Source: Desulfosoma sp.
GTDB lineage: Bacteria > Desulfobacterota > Syntrophobacteria > Syntrophobacterales > DSM-9756
Reading direction: 5' to 3'
Length of the DNA stretch: 64,000 bases
Assembly (NCBI GenBank): GCA_037481875.1
Contig: JBBFKY010000009.1
Location: 62,001 to 126,000, forward strand
The position numbers and the translations under genes are program-made. Position 1 is the first letter of the stretch, and each line of letters opens with the position of its first letter. Positions 17,225 through 25,871 of this stretch are shown in pieces. Under the pieces are notes generated by a model. That model ran no database searches. It saw nothing but the letters and a program-made list of their open reading frames with translations, and was not told the origin of the DNA.

Positions 17225-18403
17225 TCAGGGAAATCCGTTTTCGCGATGCTTCGACGCAATGGTGGCAGCCAGCCGGTCCAGAGCCTCGAAATCTTCCTTG
17301 GTGGGCAATCCCTTGCAAAGCACAGGATCCAGAACCTCCGCCTTCAAGTTGGTGAGCATGCCAGACAAGACTTTTACAGTCATCCCGCCCCATCCGTAGG
17401 AACCGATTACGGAGAGAAATTTCGCTTTGGGTCGAAGGGCGTTGGCAAGGAATGCCGCGTAGACGGCCAACGGGTGGGGACCACCCAGAACCGTCGGCGT
17501 AGCCAGAACGATAGTCGCCGCGTCCACCAGGGTCACGGCGAGCTTTCCAATGTCCACGACGGTCAGGTTGAAGGGTTCCACGGAAACGTCTCGAGCGATC
17601 AAAGAGGAAATGAAGCGGTCCACCATAAGCCTTGTGCTGTCATGCATGGACACGAAGGGAAGGACAACCAGACTCCTTGGATCTTCGGAAATCCAAGTTT
17701 CGTAGGCTTCCAGAATCGAAAAAGCATCCTCATGGATTTGACCATGGCTTGGGGCAATCATACGGATGTTTAAGGCTTTGAGCTTTGCCAGGTTCTTTGC
17801 GATCACCGAGCGATGCGGCATCATAATCTCGCCGAAATACCTTTTGCATAGCTCCAGAACCCGGCCTTTATCGACCACGAAAAGATCGCTGGAGGCGATG
17901 TGAGACCCGAAAAAGTCACAGCTGAATAGGATACCTTCCTCCTCCAAAAACGTTACCATTGTTTCCGGCCAGTGCACCCAGGGGGTGTGCAGGAACCGTA
18001 AGGTGCGATCCCCCAGGCTGAGGGTTTTGCCGTCCTCCACCGTCACGAACACGTTTTCCCGCAGGTGGAGCAGGTCTACCAGCATGCCCTTGGCCTTGGG
18101 AGTACAGATCACCTTCGCGTTTGGGAAGCGCTCTAAGACGAGCGGGATGGTTCCCGAGTGATCCTGTTCAGCATGGTGCGAGATGATGAAATCCAGATCC
18201 CGGATTCCGTCTAGCTGAGCGAGCAGTTTGGGAGCCATGTAGGGATCGACGCTGTCCAAAAGAGCCGTTTTTTCGCTTCCTCGAACCAGGTAAGCATTAT
18301 AGGAAGTGCCGTCGGGTAGCGGGATCAATGAATCAAAAAGACGCCGATCCCAATCCACCGCTCCCACCCAGAAAACGCTATCGGTAACTTTTCTTGGCTC
18401 CAT
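17225..18403 (-). CDS. Flavodiiron protein (FprA family, O2/NO reductase)
   Basis: 392 residues: an N-terminal metallo-beta-lactamase di-iron domain and a C-terminal flavodoxin domain. Ligand motifs are complete: SHHAEQDHSGT (HxExDH, residues about 76-82), HTPWVHWPETM, CDFFGSH and APSHGQIHED. The flavodoxin part contains LVDAATIVLATPTVLGGPHP and IGSYGWGGMTVKVL, which bind FMN. Such enzymes reduce O2 to water or NO to N2O in anaerobes. The start at 18403 has AAAGGACC before it; earlier ATGs in the same frame run into the ferredoxin gene and lack a ribosome site. A ferredoxin gene lies 97 bases upstream and could supply electrons through a rubredoxin-like relay. Confidence 0.92.
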   Translation of the reverse strand: MEPRKVTDSVFWVGAVDWDRRLFDSLIPLPDGTSYNAYLVRGSEKTALLDSVDPYMAPKLLAQLDGIRDLDFIISHHAEQDHSGTIPLVLERFPNAKVICTPKAKGMLVDLLHLRENVFVTVEDGKTLSLGDRTLRFLHTPWVHWPETMVTFLEEEGILFSCDFFGSHIASSDLFVVDKGRVLELCKRYFGEIMMPHRSVIAKNLAKLKALNIRMIAPSHGQIHEDAFSILEAYETWISEDPRSLVVLPFVSMHDSTRLMVDRFISSLIARDVSVEPFNLTVVDIGKLAVTLVDAATIVLATPTVLGGPHPLAVYAAFLANALRPKAKFLSVIGSYGWGGMTVKVLSGMLTNLKAEVLDPVLCKGLPTKEDFEALDRLAATIASKHRENGFP

Positions 18404-18500
18404 ATGCAGGTCCTTTACCCTTCGTTGTGGAACAATACTGTGGTGTCGCACTCGGCGCTTTAGTTGTGGGCCGAGCGCCGTTCCCATCTTCTTGCGTGAA

Positions 18501-18695
18501 TCAGTTTTCCCAGGAGATGCATTCGGCCGGGCAGGATGCCATCGCTTCTTCGATGCATTCCTCATCGCCTGCGACCTCACTCAGTACGTAAGCCTTCTCC
18601 TCTTCTGTATGCATGGCAAACACTTTGGGGCAGAGTTCCACGCAAGTGCCGCAACCCAAACAGCATTCCTCATCCAGAACGATTCGCTTTTCCAC
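18501..18695 (-). CDS. Small single-cluster ferredoxin
   Basis: A 64-residue ferredoxin starting at a GTG codon preceded by AAAAGGAGGTGCAAG, an ideal ribosome site; the in-frame ATG at 18767 would add an unlikely 24-residue leader. The cluster motif is CCLGCGTCVELCP with the remote Cys in ASCPAECISW, typical of monocluster [4Fe-4S] (or 3Fe/4Fe interconvertible) ferredoxins of sulfate reducers. The C-terminal half is very acidic. It heads the flavodiiron-hemerythrin set on the minus strand and likely serves as electron carrier to it. A perfect inverted repeat sits 45 bases upstream of the start. Confidence 0.88.
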   Translation of the reverse strand: MEKRIVLDEECCLGCGTCVELCPKVFAMHTEEEKAYVLSEVAGDEECIEEAMASCPAECISWEN

Positions 18696-18739
18696 CTTGC
18701 ACCTCCTTTTCTTGACTCCCTCAACCGAAAGAGACGTAT

Positions 18740-18755
18740 GTGAATGTTTATTCAC
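18740..18755. promoter_or_regulatory. GTGAA-N6-TTCAC operator-like inverted repeat (site 1)
   Basis: GTGAATGTTTATTCAC, a perfect inverted repeat, extending in fact to GTGAAT-N4-ATTCAC. It lies 45-60 bases upstream of the ferredoxin GTG start. The same GTGAA-N6-TTCAC layout recurs upstream of the CODH-like gene and of the HAO-like cytochrome operon, so it is a good candidate for a shared regulator site. Confidence 0.6.
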
Positions 18756-18767
18756 TGCGGTAATCAT

Positions 18768-19200
18768 ATAAGCCCTCTTGGAACAAGATCAAGATTTACA
18801 AAGATTTTCTAGAGAAGTTTTTCTCGGCTCTCAAGGAAACCTGAGGGGCTCTAAGGCTCTGAGATGGAAATTCATATTCACATTAAATCCTCAATAAATC
18901 TGTGGTTCACATGTGAAAAATCGCTGAACCTTGCGCTCTTTCGGGAAACCTGATGCCCAAAATGTGCCGCGGACCCGAGCTGGAAACGAATCCAGAAAAA
19001 TGCGGCTTTGAAACGGATCCCTAATACTGCGCGAGACTCGGAGTGGCCTTCAGCCTTCCCACGGTTTCAGGTTTTCTTGATCATTGCCTTTCCAGCTGTT
19101 TATAAGGACGTGAGCCAGTGAAACGACCGAGCTTCACGGACGACGCTCACACATACCCGTGGCCGTGCATGATCTCGGTGCTTGAAACATAGGATAAGTC
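18768..19200. promoter_or_regulatory. Divergent control region between ferredoxin and Mrp operon
   Basis: AT-richer than its surroundings and free of genes. It contains a perfect 12-base palindrome TTCACATGTGAA at 18906-18917, and a nearby ATTCATATTCAC at 18870-18881, which share half-sites with the GTGAA/TTCAC element at 18740 but in back-to-back orientation. Two transcripts, the ferredoxin gene leftward and the Mrp antiporter operon rightward, must start in or near this stretch. No clear -35/-10 pair stands out for either. Confidence 0.4.
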
Positions 19201-22023
19201 ATGAACATTTTGGTTTTTTTGGTGGGCTTTCCCGTGATGGGGGCGCTCCTTGTTTTTCTGGGAGCCAAACGCGGGCGCACCATGGCTACCTGGATGGCGG
19301 CGGTGTCCTTGGGATGTGCCTTGGGACTTTTGGCGAGCCTGTCTTTTTCTGTTTTCCAGGGACTGTCTCTGGAATTTCGCCTCGCTTGGATGCCTCATCT
19401 AGGACTGGAATTCGCCCTGCGCCTTGATGGATTGTCATTGATCTTTTGTGCCATCATTTTTGGCATCGGCCTTCTCATTGTTCTTTATGCTCACTACTAC
19501 ATGCCTCAACGGGACTCACTAGGCCGCTTTTTGGCTCTGTTGCTACTCTTTGCCGGTGCGATGACCGCCCTGGTGCTGGCCGATGATCTTGTGTTTTTGT
19601 TCGTTTTTTGGGAAGTAACAAGCTTGGTTTCCTTTTTTCTTGTGGCCTACGATGGCGCTTCTCGAGAGGCCCGGCATGGAGCCCGGTTGGCCTTGACCGT
19701 CACGGTTGGAGGCGGGTTAGCTCTTCTGGCCGGCTTTCTGCTCCTCGGGCATATGTGCGGCACCCACCGTCTCTCGTCTATCCTGCTTATGGGTCATGTG
19801 GTGCGCACCCATCCACTCTATGCGCCGGCTTTGATCTTGATCCTTTTCGGCGTGTTCACCAAATCGGCCCAGTTTCCCTTTCATTTTTGGCTCCCTGCAG
19901 CCATGGCGGCCCCGACGCCAGCCAGTGCCTATTTGCATTCGGCGACCATGGTGAAGGCCGGGGTTTTCCTGCTGGCTCGGCTCTTTCCTGTGTTCTCCGG
20001 CACCTCGTTGTGGTTTGGTCTTGTGGTCGGCGTGGGGCTTTGCACTCTTGCCGTGGGAGCCTACATCGCCCTTTTCAAACACGACCTGAAGGCCCTTCTG
20101 GCCTATTCCACGGTGAGCCATCTCGGGCTGATCACGTTGCTTCTGGGATTTGGGACACCTCTGGGCGCTGTAGCGGCCGTTTTCCACATGATCAACCATG
20201 CGACTTTCAAAGCTTCCCTTTTTATGGCCGCGGGGATCATCGATCATGAGGCGGGCACGAGGGACATGCGGCGTTTGAACGGGTTGTGGTTCTGCATGCC
20301 GTACACGGCTTTGCTGGCCACGGTTTCGGCGGCGGCCATGGCCGGCGTGCCGTTATTGAACGGGTTTTTGAGTAAGGAAATGTTTTTCGCGGAGCTCCTG
20401 CAGCAGGAGGTTTTGGGGCCTTTTCGACACTTTTTGACCTTTGCAGCGGCTTCGGCCGGAGTCTTTTCCGTGGCGTATTCGCTACGGTTTATTCACGATG
20501 TTTTCTTTGATCGGCCATGGTGCGAACTCCCGCAACGCCCCCATGAAGCTCCGGCATGGATGCGGGTGCCTGTGACCGTCCTTTCGGCTCTATGCCTCTT
20601 GGTGGGTGTGTTTCCTGACCAGAGCGTTCGGCCTTTATTGGAGGCGGCGTCTGCCTCCGTGCTCATGGGCCCGACGCCCGAGTATTCCCTTGCCCTGTGG
20701 CATGGTCTGACACCTCCCTTGATCCTGAGCCTGTGCGTGATGACAGGCGGCGTTGTGCTTTACGGGTTTCGAGAACGCCTTTTTCAGCTGCACGATGCGT
20801 ATTTTCCCCCATGGACCGGAGGCACGCTATTCGATGCCCTTATGGATAAACTCCTGTCCTTAGCTCGTAGCTTCCATAAGGTGTTGGACAATGGGTCTAT
20901 GACACGTGCTGTGGCACTGCTCATAGGTTCGGCGACGGTGCTGGGTGCGTGGGCCTTTATGGGTACCCGAAGTGTCCTTTTAGGTCCTTTGGGCCTTTCT
21001 TCGATGGACGGGCCGGCTCTTGTGGGAGCCGCGCTTCTTGTGGTTGCCACGTGGGCGGCGGTCATAGGACGCAGGCGTCCATTGCTGGCGATCGTTAACC
21101 TGGGCGTCACGGGGGTGGTGGTCACGCTGACTTTTGTGCGTTTTTCAGCCCCTGATTTGGCTTTGACCCAGATAGCCGTGGAAATGGTCTTCACAGTGCT
21201 GCTTCTTTTGATTTTGTTTTTCATGCCCCAGGAAATCCCTCCGCAATCTTCCCCTTGGCCACATGTTCAGAGCGCCTTTCTGGCCCTTCTGGCAGGGTTG
21301 GGCATGACTGCCGTGACCCTTGGCGTGCTGACCCGCCCCTATGCTCCTATTTCCGATTATTTTCTCAGGGTCGGGAAGCCTCTTGCCGGAGGTGCCAATG
21401 TGGTCAATGTGATTCTGGTGGATTTCCGAGGATTTGACACGCTGGGGGAAATCACGGTAATGGCCATTGCCGCCCTGGGTGTTTTTGGGCTGCTGGACAG
21501 TTTGCGCAGGCATCGAGTCTCTTCCGGGTTCACTTTGGAAAACCGGGCCATAGAAATTCATCCGCCGCTCCTGGCCCATATTGCCCGGCTGCTCATGCCT
21601 TTTGCGCTTCTGGTGGCTGTTTTCCTCTTCTTTAGAGGCCACAACCGGCCCGGGGGGGGATTCGTAGCCGGGCTTGTGGTGGCCACCGTGCTCATTTTGC
21701 AGCATATGGCCAGCGGGATTGAATGGACACAGATGCGACTGCGCTTTCGAATTTTGCCGTGGATCGCCGCAGGTCTTTTTACAGCCCTTTTGACGGGATT
21801 GGGAAGCCTCATCGTCGGCCGGCCTTTCCTCACATCGGCCTTGGTTCACGGACGGATTCCATGGATCGGTGAGTGGGAAATCACCACGGCCCTTGCTTTT
21901 GATCTGGGAGTCTTTTTCACCGTGGTGGGGACATTGCTCCTCATTCTCGTGGGATTAGGGCGCCTTAGCGTGGGACCGGACAAGGTGCCGCACCCAAAAG
22001 AAAGCCGAGGGGAGGCGAACTGA
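19201..22023 (+). CDS. mrpA: Mrp cation/proton antiporter subunit A fused to subunit B
   Basis: 940 residues, almost wholly membrane. The first two thirds is the NuoL-like MrpA channel (GRFLALLLLFAGAMTALVLA, HSATMVKAGVFLLARLFPVF, FKHDLKALLAYSTVSHLGLI with the conserved Lys). After about residue 600 comes the MrpA C-terminal extension with FVRFSAPDLALTQIAVEMVF, and after about residue 785 an MnhB domain, with FLFFRGHNRPGGGFVAGLVV. There is no separate mrpB gene, so A and B are fused. AGGATAAGTC precedes the ATG. The complex exchanges Na+ (or other cations) for protons; in anaerobes it may also couple to ferredoxin- or hydrogenase-type modules. Confidence 0.93.
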   Translation: MNILVFLVGFPVMGALLVFLGAKRGRTMATWMAAVSLGCALGLLASLSFSVFQGLSLEFRLAWMPHLGLEFALRLDGLSLIFCAIIFGIGLLIVLYAHYYMPQRDSLGRFLALLLLFAGAMTALVLADDLVFLFVFWEVTSLVSFFLVAYDGASREARHGARLALTVTVGGGLALLAGFLLLGHMCGTHRLSSILLMGHVVRTHPLYAPALILILFGVFTKSAQFPFHFWLPAAMAAPTPASAYLHSATMVKAGVFLLARLFPVFSGTSLWFGLVVGVGLCTLAVGAYIALFKHDLKALLAYSTVSHLGLITLLLGFGTPLGAVAAVFHMINHATFKASLFMAAGIIDHEAGTRDMRRLNGLWFCMPYTALLATVSAAAMAGVPLLNGFLSKEMFFAELLQQEVLGPFRHFLTFAAASAGVFSVAYSLRFIHDVFFDRPWCELPQRPHEAPAWMRVPVTVLSALCLLVGVFPDQSVRPLLEAASASVLMGPTPEYSLALWHGLTPPLILSLCVMTGGVVLYGFRERLFQLHDAYFPPWTGGTLFDALMDKLLSLARSFHKVLDNGSMTRAVALLIGSATVLGAWAFMGTRSVLLGPLGLSSMDGPALVGAALLVVATWAAVIGRRRPLLAIVNLGVTGVVVTLTFVRFSAPDLALTQIAVEMVFTVLLLLILFFMPQEIPPQSSPWPHVQSAFLALLAGLGMTAVTLGVLTRPYAPISDYFLRVGKPLAGGANVVNVILVDFRGFDTLGEITVMAIAALGVFGLLDSLRRHRVSSGFTLENRAIEIHPPLLAHIARLLMPFALLVAVFLFFRGHNRPGGGFVAGLVVATVLILQHMASGIEWTQMRLRFRILPWIAAGLFTALLTGLGSLIVGRPFLTSALVHGRIPWIGEWEITTALAFDLGVFFTVVGTLLLILVGLGRLSVGPDKVPHPKESRGEAN

Positions 22024-22355
22024 TGGAAGTCCTGTATGCTCTGAGTGTGGGAATGCTGACAGCTGCGGGGGTGTATCTGCTGCTGGAAAAGCGCAGTGTC
22101 TTCGTTGTCCTGGGTCTTATGATTCTATCCTACGCGGTGAACCTCTTTCTTTTTGCCATGGGACGCTTGCACACCAACAAGCCGCCTTTGGCGGATCTGG
22201 GAACACAGTTTGCCGACCCTTTGCCGCAGGCCTTGGTGCTCACGGCCATCGTCATAGGCTTTGCCATGACGGCCTTCGTGCTGGTCTTAGCCCTGCATGG
22301 GCGGGTAGTGTCCGAATCCGACCGGGTCGATGTTATTGAGGAGGAATCAGAGTGA
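22023..22355 (+). CDS. mrpC: Mrp antiporter subunit C (NuoK-like)
   Basis: 110 residues with three membrane spans (VLYALSVGMLTAAGVYLLLE, FVVLGLMILSYAVNLFLFAM, and ALVLTAIVIGFAMTAFVLVL), the usual MrpC/MnhC/NuoK arrangement. Its ATG overlaps the mrpA stop (ATGA-type overlap at 22021-22025), and its own stop overlaps the GTG start of mrpD, so the genes are tightly coupled. It forms part of the proton pathway of the antiporter complex. Confidence 0.92.
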   Translation: MEVLYALSVGMLTAAGVYLLLEKRSVFVVLGLMILSYAVNLFLFAMGRLHTNKPPLADLGTQFADPLPQALVLTAIVIGFAMTAFVLVLALHGRVVSESDRVDVIEEESE

Positions 22356-23869
22356 ACCATTGGATCGTAGCCCCCGTTGTGATTCCTCTCGCCGGCGGCG
22401 CCCTGCTGTTGGCCATGGCCCGCTCCAGCTTACCCTGGAAACGCGGCGTCAGTGCGGTTGCATGCGTCCTACAGCTTTTAGCAACCTGGAAGCTGGCCGT
22501 CGCGGTCGCTTCGGGGGGTCTCTGCGTTTACAGTGTGGGTCATTGGCCGGCACCGTTCGGGATCGTGTTGGTGGTGGATCGACTGGCCGTCGTCATGCTA
22601 GGGCTCACGGCGGTTGTAGCCCTCATGGTCCTTGGGTATGCCGCTTCGGGCGAGGATGCTCAAGGCCGTGGCTTTCATGCTCTGTATCAATTACAAGTGA
22701 TGGGCCTCTCTGGGACCTTTCTTGCGGGGGACCTGTTCAACCTTTTTGTGTTCATCGAAATTCTCCTCATCGCCTCCTATGGACTGCTCCTTCAAAATGC
22801 CGGCTCTGGGCGCAGTCGTGCGGCATTCCATTATGTCGTCATGAATCTGCTGGGCTCATCGCTCTTTCTTGTGGCTGTGGGCCTTTTTTACGGCATGCTC
22901 GGCACGTTGAACCTTGCCGACCTGTCGGTCAAAATGGCATCGGTGCGACCCGAAGACGCCGGTTTGGTGCGCACGGCCGCCGTTTTGTTGCTGACTGTCT
23001 TTGGGCTCAAGGGGGCTCTGGTCCCCCTTCATTTCTGGCTTCCGATCGCCTATACAGCGGCTCCTGGATCGGTGGCCGCTCTCTTTTCGCTTTTGACCAA
23101 AGCAGGGGCTTACGCGACGATGCGGGTCCTGCCTTTATTTTTCGGACCGGATACTGGCGGAGCGCCAAACGTGGCGATGCCATGGCTGGTGCCGACGGCC
23201 TTGGCCACGGTCTTGGTGGGGACAGCCGGTGCCCTGGCCGCCACAGACCTTCGCCGCTTGTTGTCTTATGCGGTGCTTGTGTCCATGGGAACCCTTTTTG
23301 CCGGTATCGGTCTTTTCAGCGTCCAGGCCATGGCGGCGTCCCTCTTTTACCTGGTTCACAGCACACTGGTCACGGCAGGGCTCTTTGTGCTCTCGGATGT
23401 CATAGCTAGCCAGCGGGATCGAGGAAGTGCACTGACGCCGGGAAGCCCCGTCCCTCAATCGGCGCTTCTAGGAACATGTTTTGTCACAGGTGGCATGACC
23501 CTGGCGGGGATGCCTCCCCTTAGCGGGTTTGCAGCCAAGGTTCTCCTTCTTCAGGCCGCATGGGGCCGAGGAGCCGTCACCGTCGGGGTTTGGACGATTC
23601 TCCTCCTGTCCGGGTTGGCTCTTTTGGTGGCATTGCAGCGTGCCGGCAGTGTGATCTTTTGGAAGGCCGAGCCTTTGGAAGGGATCGTGAGGGGCAGGGC
23701 AGAGCATCCACGGTGGCCGGTTGTGATGCTTTTGGCCATGAGCCCGGCTTTGGTGGTGCTGGCCGGTCCTTTCAGCGCCATTTGCCTGGAAACGGCGGTG
23801 CAGATCATGGATCCCAGCTCTTATGTTTCCGGGGTTTTGGAACTCGGCCTTATGGGGAGGAGACCATGA
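22352..23869 (+). CDS. mrpD: Mrp antiporter subunit D (NuoM/NuoN-like)
   Basis: 505 residues, about 14 membrane spans, homologous to the antiporter-like subunits of complex I. Motifs include LSGTFLAGDLFNLFVFIEIL (conserved Glu of the NuoM family), LLTVFGLKGALVPLHFWLPI (conserved Lys and His) and LLTKAGAYATMRVLPLFFG. Start is GTG at 22352, with GAGGAGGAATCAGA in front, overlapping the mrpC stop. Forms, with MrpA, the ion-translocating core. Confidence 0.93.
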   Translation: MNHWIVAPVVIPLAGGALLLAMARSSLPWKRGVSAVACVLQLLATWKLAVAVASGGLCVYSVGHWPAPFGIVLVVDRLAVVMLGLTAVVALMVLGYAASGEDAQGRGFHALYQLQVMGLSGTFLAGDLFNLFVFIEILLIASYGLLLQNAGSGRSRAAFHYVVMNLLGSSLFLVAVGLFYGMLGTLNLADLSVKMASVRPEDAGLVRTAAVLLLTVFGLKGALVPLHFWLPIAYTAAPGSVAALFSLLTKAGAYATMRVLPLFFGPDTGGAPNVAMPWLVPTALATVLVGTAGALAATDLRRLLSYAVLVSMGTLFAGIGLFSVQAMAASLFYLVHSTLVTAGLFVLSDVIASQRDRGSALTPGSPVPQSALLGTCFVTGGMTLAGMPPLSGFAAKVLLLQAAWGRGAVTVGVWTILLLSGLALLVALQRAGSVIFWKAEPLEGIVRGRAEHPRWPVVMLLAMSPALVVLAGPFSAICLETAVQIMDPSSYVSGVLELGLMGRRP

Positions 23870-24348
23870 GACGTTGGGTTCCTCAGCCGCTGCTGACAGG
23901 AGTCTTATGGGCCACATGGGTGCTACTTTCAAACGAGCTGGAGATCACGTCGGTGGTTGTGGGCGCCTTTTGGGGTTTCATGATTCCCCACGTCACGCGG
24001 GCTTTTTGGCCTCGCGTGCAGGTTCGAAATCCCATGCAAATCCTCAAGTATGTGGCACGGCTTTTGTGGGATATAGCCGTGGCGAACCTGGAGGTGGCCA
24101 TGGTTGTGCTGGGCCCTCGGAAGCGCATGAGACCCGCTTTTGTGATTTACCCTTTGGAACTGACTCATGAATTTGCGGTCATCGTGTTGGCCTGTACCAT
24201 ATCCCTTACCCCTGGCACTGTGACGGTGGACGTGGACAAAGCCCATCGCCGCCTGCTTATTCATTGTCTCAACGCCCCGGACCCATCGACCTTGGTGCGG
24301 CGGCTGCGGGAAAGATACGAAGCCCCTTTAAAGGAGATTTTTCCATGA
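23866..24348 (+). CDS. mrpE: Mrp antiporter subunit E
   Basis: 160 residues. Two or three N-terminal spans (LLTGVLWATWVLLSNELEIT, VVVGAFWGFMIPHVTRAFW) and then a soluble domain with AVIVLACTISLTPGTVTVDV, the MrpE family signature, and a C-terminal helix ending at EIFP. The ATG at 23866 overlaps the mrpD stop and has GGGGAGGAGACC directly before it. A longer open frame from 23560 runs inside mrpD and is not the start. Confidence 0.92.
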   Translation: MRRWVPQPLLTGVLWATWVLLSNELEITSVVVGAFWGFMIPHVTRAFWPRVQVRNPMQILKYVARLLWDIAVANLEVAMVVLGPRKRMRPAFVIYPLELTHEFAVIVLACTISLTPGTVTVDVDKAHRRLLIHCLNAPDPSTLVRRLRERYEAPLKEIFP

Positions 24349-24617
24349 TCTTATCCATGGCTTTTCTTGTGGCTCTTTTCATGATGTGCACCGCTTTGGT
24401 GTTGTGCCTATGGCGTTTGGTGCTGGGCCCTGACATGCCGGACCGCGTTCTGGCATTGGATACCCTGTACATCAACACGATCGCCCTTTTGGTGCTCCTG
24501 GGTGTTTATTATCCGAGCCAGGTTTATTTTGAGAGCGCTGTGGTGCTGGCCATGTGCGGGTTCATTTCGACGACGGCTTTTCTTAAGTACTTGCTGCGAG
24601 GAGACATTATCGAATGA
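24345..24617 (+). CDS. mrpF: Mrp antiporter subunit F
   Basis: 90 residues with three spans, including LVALFMMCTALVLCLWRLVL, the characteristic GPDMPDRVLALDTL loop, and FISTTAFLKYLLRGDIIE at the end. ATG overlaps the mrpE stop, AAAGGAGATTTTTCC lies in front. The GPxxxDRVxAxD motif is diagnostic of MrpF/MnhF. Confidence 0.92.
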   Translation: MILSMAFLVALFMMCTALVLCLWRLVLGPDMPDRVLALDTLYINTIALLVLLGVYYPSQVYFESAVVLAMCGFISTTAFLKYLLRGDIIE

Positions 24618-24961
24618 TCCCGTGGAATCTGATGGGTGAGATCGTCATCGCTTTTTTCCTGGTTCTGGGAGCCTCCCTGGCGCTGGTCGGTTCCATCGGC
24701 TTGGTACGCATGCCGGACTTTTTCATGCGTCTTCACGGACCTACCAAGGCCACCACGTTGGGGATCGGAAGTATGCTCACAGCCTCCTTTCTTTGCTTTC
24801 TTCTTCGTGAACATACCTGGAGCTTGCACGAGATTCTGATCACTTTTTTTCTTTTTATTACGGCTCCAGTAAGCGCTCACATGCTGGGTAAGGCGGCATT
24901 GCACCTTAAAGTTCAAAAAAATGCGGATTCATACGGTGCGGACCAACGTGTCCGCCCCTAA
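24614..24961 (+). CDS. mrpG: Mrp antiporter subunit G with repeat-derived C-terminus
   Basis: 115 residues, the last gene of the operon, overlapping the mrpF stop. Three spans and the family motif LVGSIGLVRMPDFFMRLHGP with TKATTLGIG mark MrpG/MnhG. The final dozen or so residues (NADSYGADQRVRP) and the stop codon lie within a GCGGACCAACGTGTCCGC element, a member of the dispersed palindromic repeat family, so the native C-terminus was probably overwritten by a repeat insertion. The conserved core is intact, so function is likely kept. Confidence 0.88.
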   Translation: MIPWNLMGEIVIAFFLVLGASLALVGSIGLVRMPDFFMRLHGPTKATTLGIGSMLTASFLCFLLREHTWSLHEILITFFLFITAPVSAHMLGKAALHLKVQKNADSYGADQRVRP

Positions 24962-25180
24962 AAAAGACGCTTGCAAAGGGACCAACGCATTTGTCCATAA
25001 CCCGACCTTCGTAGGCGCGGACCGATGTGTCCACCCCAAAACACCGACCCTGGCAAACAGGCCAGCATGTCCAACCATGAGCAGATCCCCGTAGGGGCGG
25101 TTTGATGAGTCGGCCCCAAAACACTTCCGCATGCCATCCAGATCCGCGTTGCATACAACGGTACGCCCCTAAAGAAATGC
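24935..25180. repeat. Cluster of dispersed GCGGACC...TGTCCGC repeats
   Basis: Several imperfect palindromes in a row: GCGGACCAACGTGTCCGCCC at 24939-24958, a diverged GGGACCAACGCATTTGTCC at about 24978, GCGGACCGATGTGTCCACCC near 25017, GTAGGGGCGGTTTGATGAGT near 25091, and a GTACGCCCC end near 25160. They match the palindromic hinge of the mosaic repeat seen in full at 31.4-31.9, 38.4-38.8 and 41.8-42.1 kb. Confidence 0.75.
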
Positions 25181-25311
25181 ATCGGAAAGCTTCCAATCGC
25201 AACAAGCTGCCTTGAGGCTTTGACGGCTCTGCGCTATGGGGATTATCGGGATTGCTGTCTGCTCAAGACCTTAAAAACCATGCGTTCACCAAAAGGAAAG
25301 GACGAACCGGT

Positions 25312-25752
25312 ATGCTGGAAAAGATGATCGCCTTGCTCAAGTCCCAGGATATGTGCGTCTTGGCGACCTGCCGAGATCACAAGCCCCATTGTTCTCTCAT
25401 GGCTTACGTGACCGATCAGGAGGGCCTCACGGTGTATATGGCCACACTGAGGAACACAACCAAGTTTCATAACATTTTGCAAAACGGACATGTAAGCCTT
25501 CTTGTGGATACTCGACAAAACACTCCAGACCGCTCACACATTTTGTCCCTTACCGTGGAAGGATGGGCTGCACCGCTAACCGATGCGTCCCGCGAAATGG
25601 ATGTGCGTCGCCTTCTTCAAGAAAAGCACCCTCAAATTCGAGGACTCTTGAATCACGAGCAATCGGCAGTGCTTGAAGTGAAGGTTCGGGCTTTGCTCTT
25701 GCTGGAGGGACCCGAAAAAGCCACCCATGTTCAGGTGCAGCGGTCGAGCTGA
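25312..25752 (+). CDS. Pyridoxamine 5'-phosphate oxidase-like FMN-binding protein
   Basis: 146 residues with the split-barrel flavin-binding fold: MCVLATCRDHKPHCSLMAYV, VYMATLRNTTKFHNILQNGH (the TxKxxNI element) and VSLLVDTRQNTPDRSHILSL. This matches PPOX-type proteins that bind FMN or F420; the exact substrate cannot be told. The ATG at 25312 has AAAGGACGAACCGG in front; the frame upstream to 25252 looks like leader. Stands alone between the repeat cluster and a methyltransferase gene. Confidence 0.78.
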   Translation: MLEKMIALLKSQDMCVLATCRDHKPHCSLMAYVTDQEGLTVYMATLRNTTKFHNILQNGHVSLLVDTRQNTPDRSHILSLTVEGWAAPLTDASREMDVRRLLQEKHPQIRGLLNHEQSAVLEVKVRALLLLEGPEKATHVQVQRSS

Positions 25753-25871
25753 AATTCGACCCTGCTCACGTTTTTCTGCTGTCACCTCTTGCCTTGCCTT
25801 CATGGAATGATTTTGTTCAGGTGTGGACAAACCCCGACAGGTTGCTGTCCGCATACAGAAAGGAGCAAGGC

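Noticed and set aside
18740-18755. Rex operator
   Set aside because: Rex sites I know have GTGAA-N4-TTCAC within a TTGTGAA...TTCACAA frame; here the spacer is 6 and the outer TT/AA are missing, so I do not name Rex.
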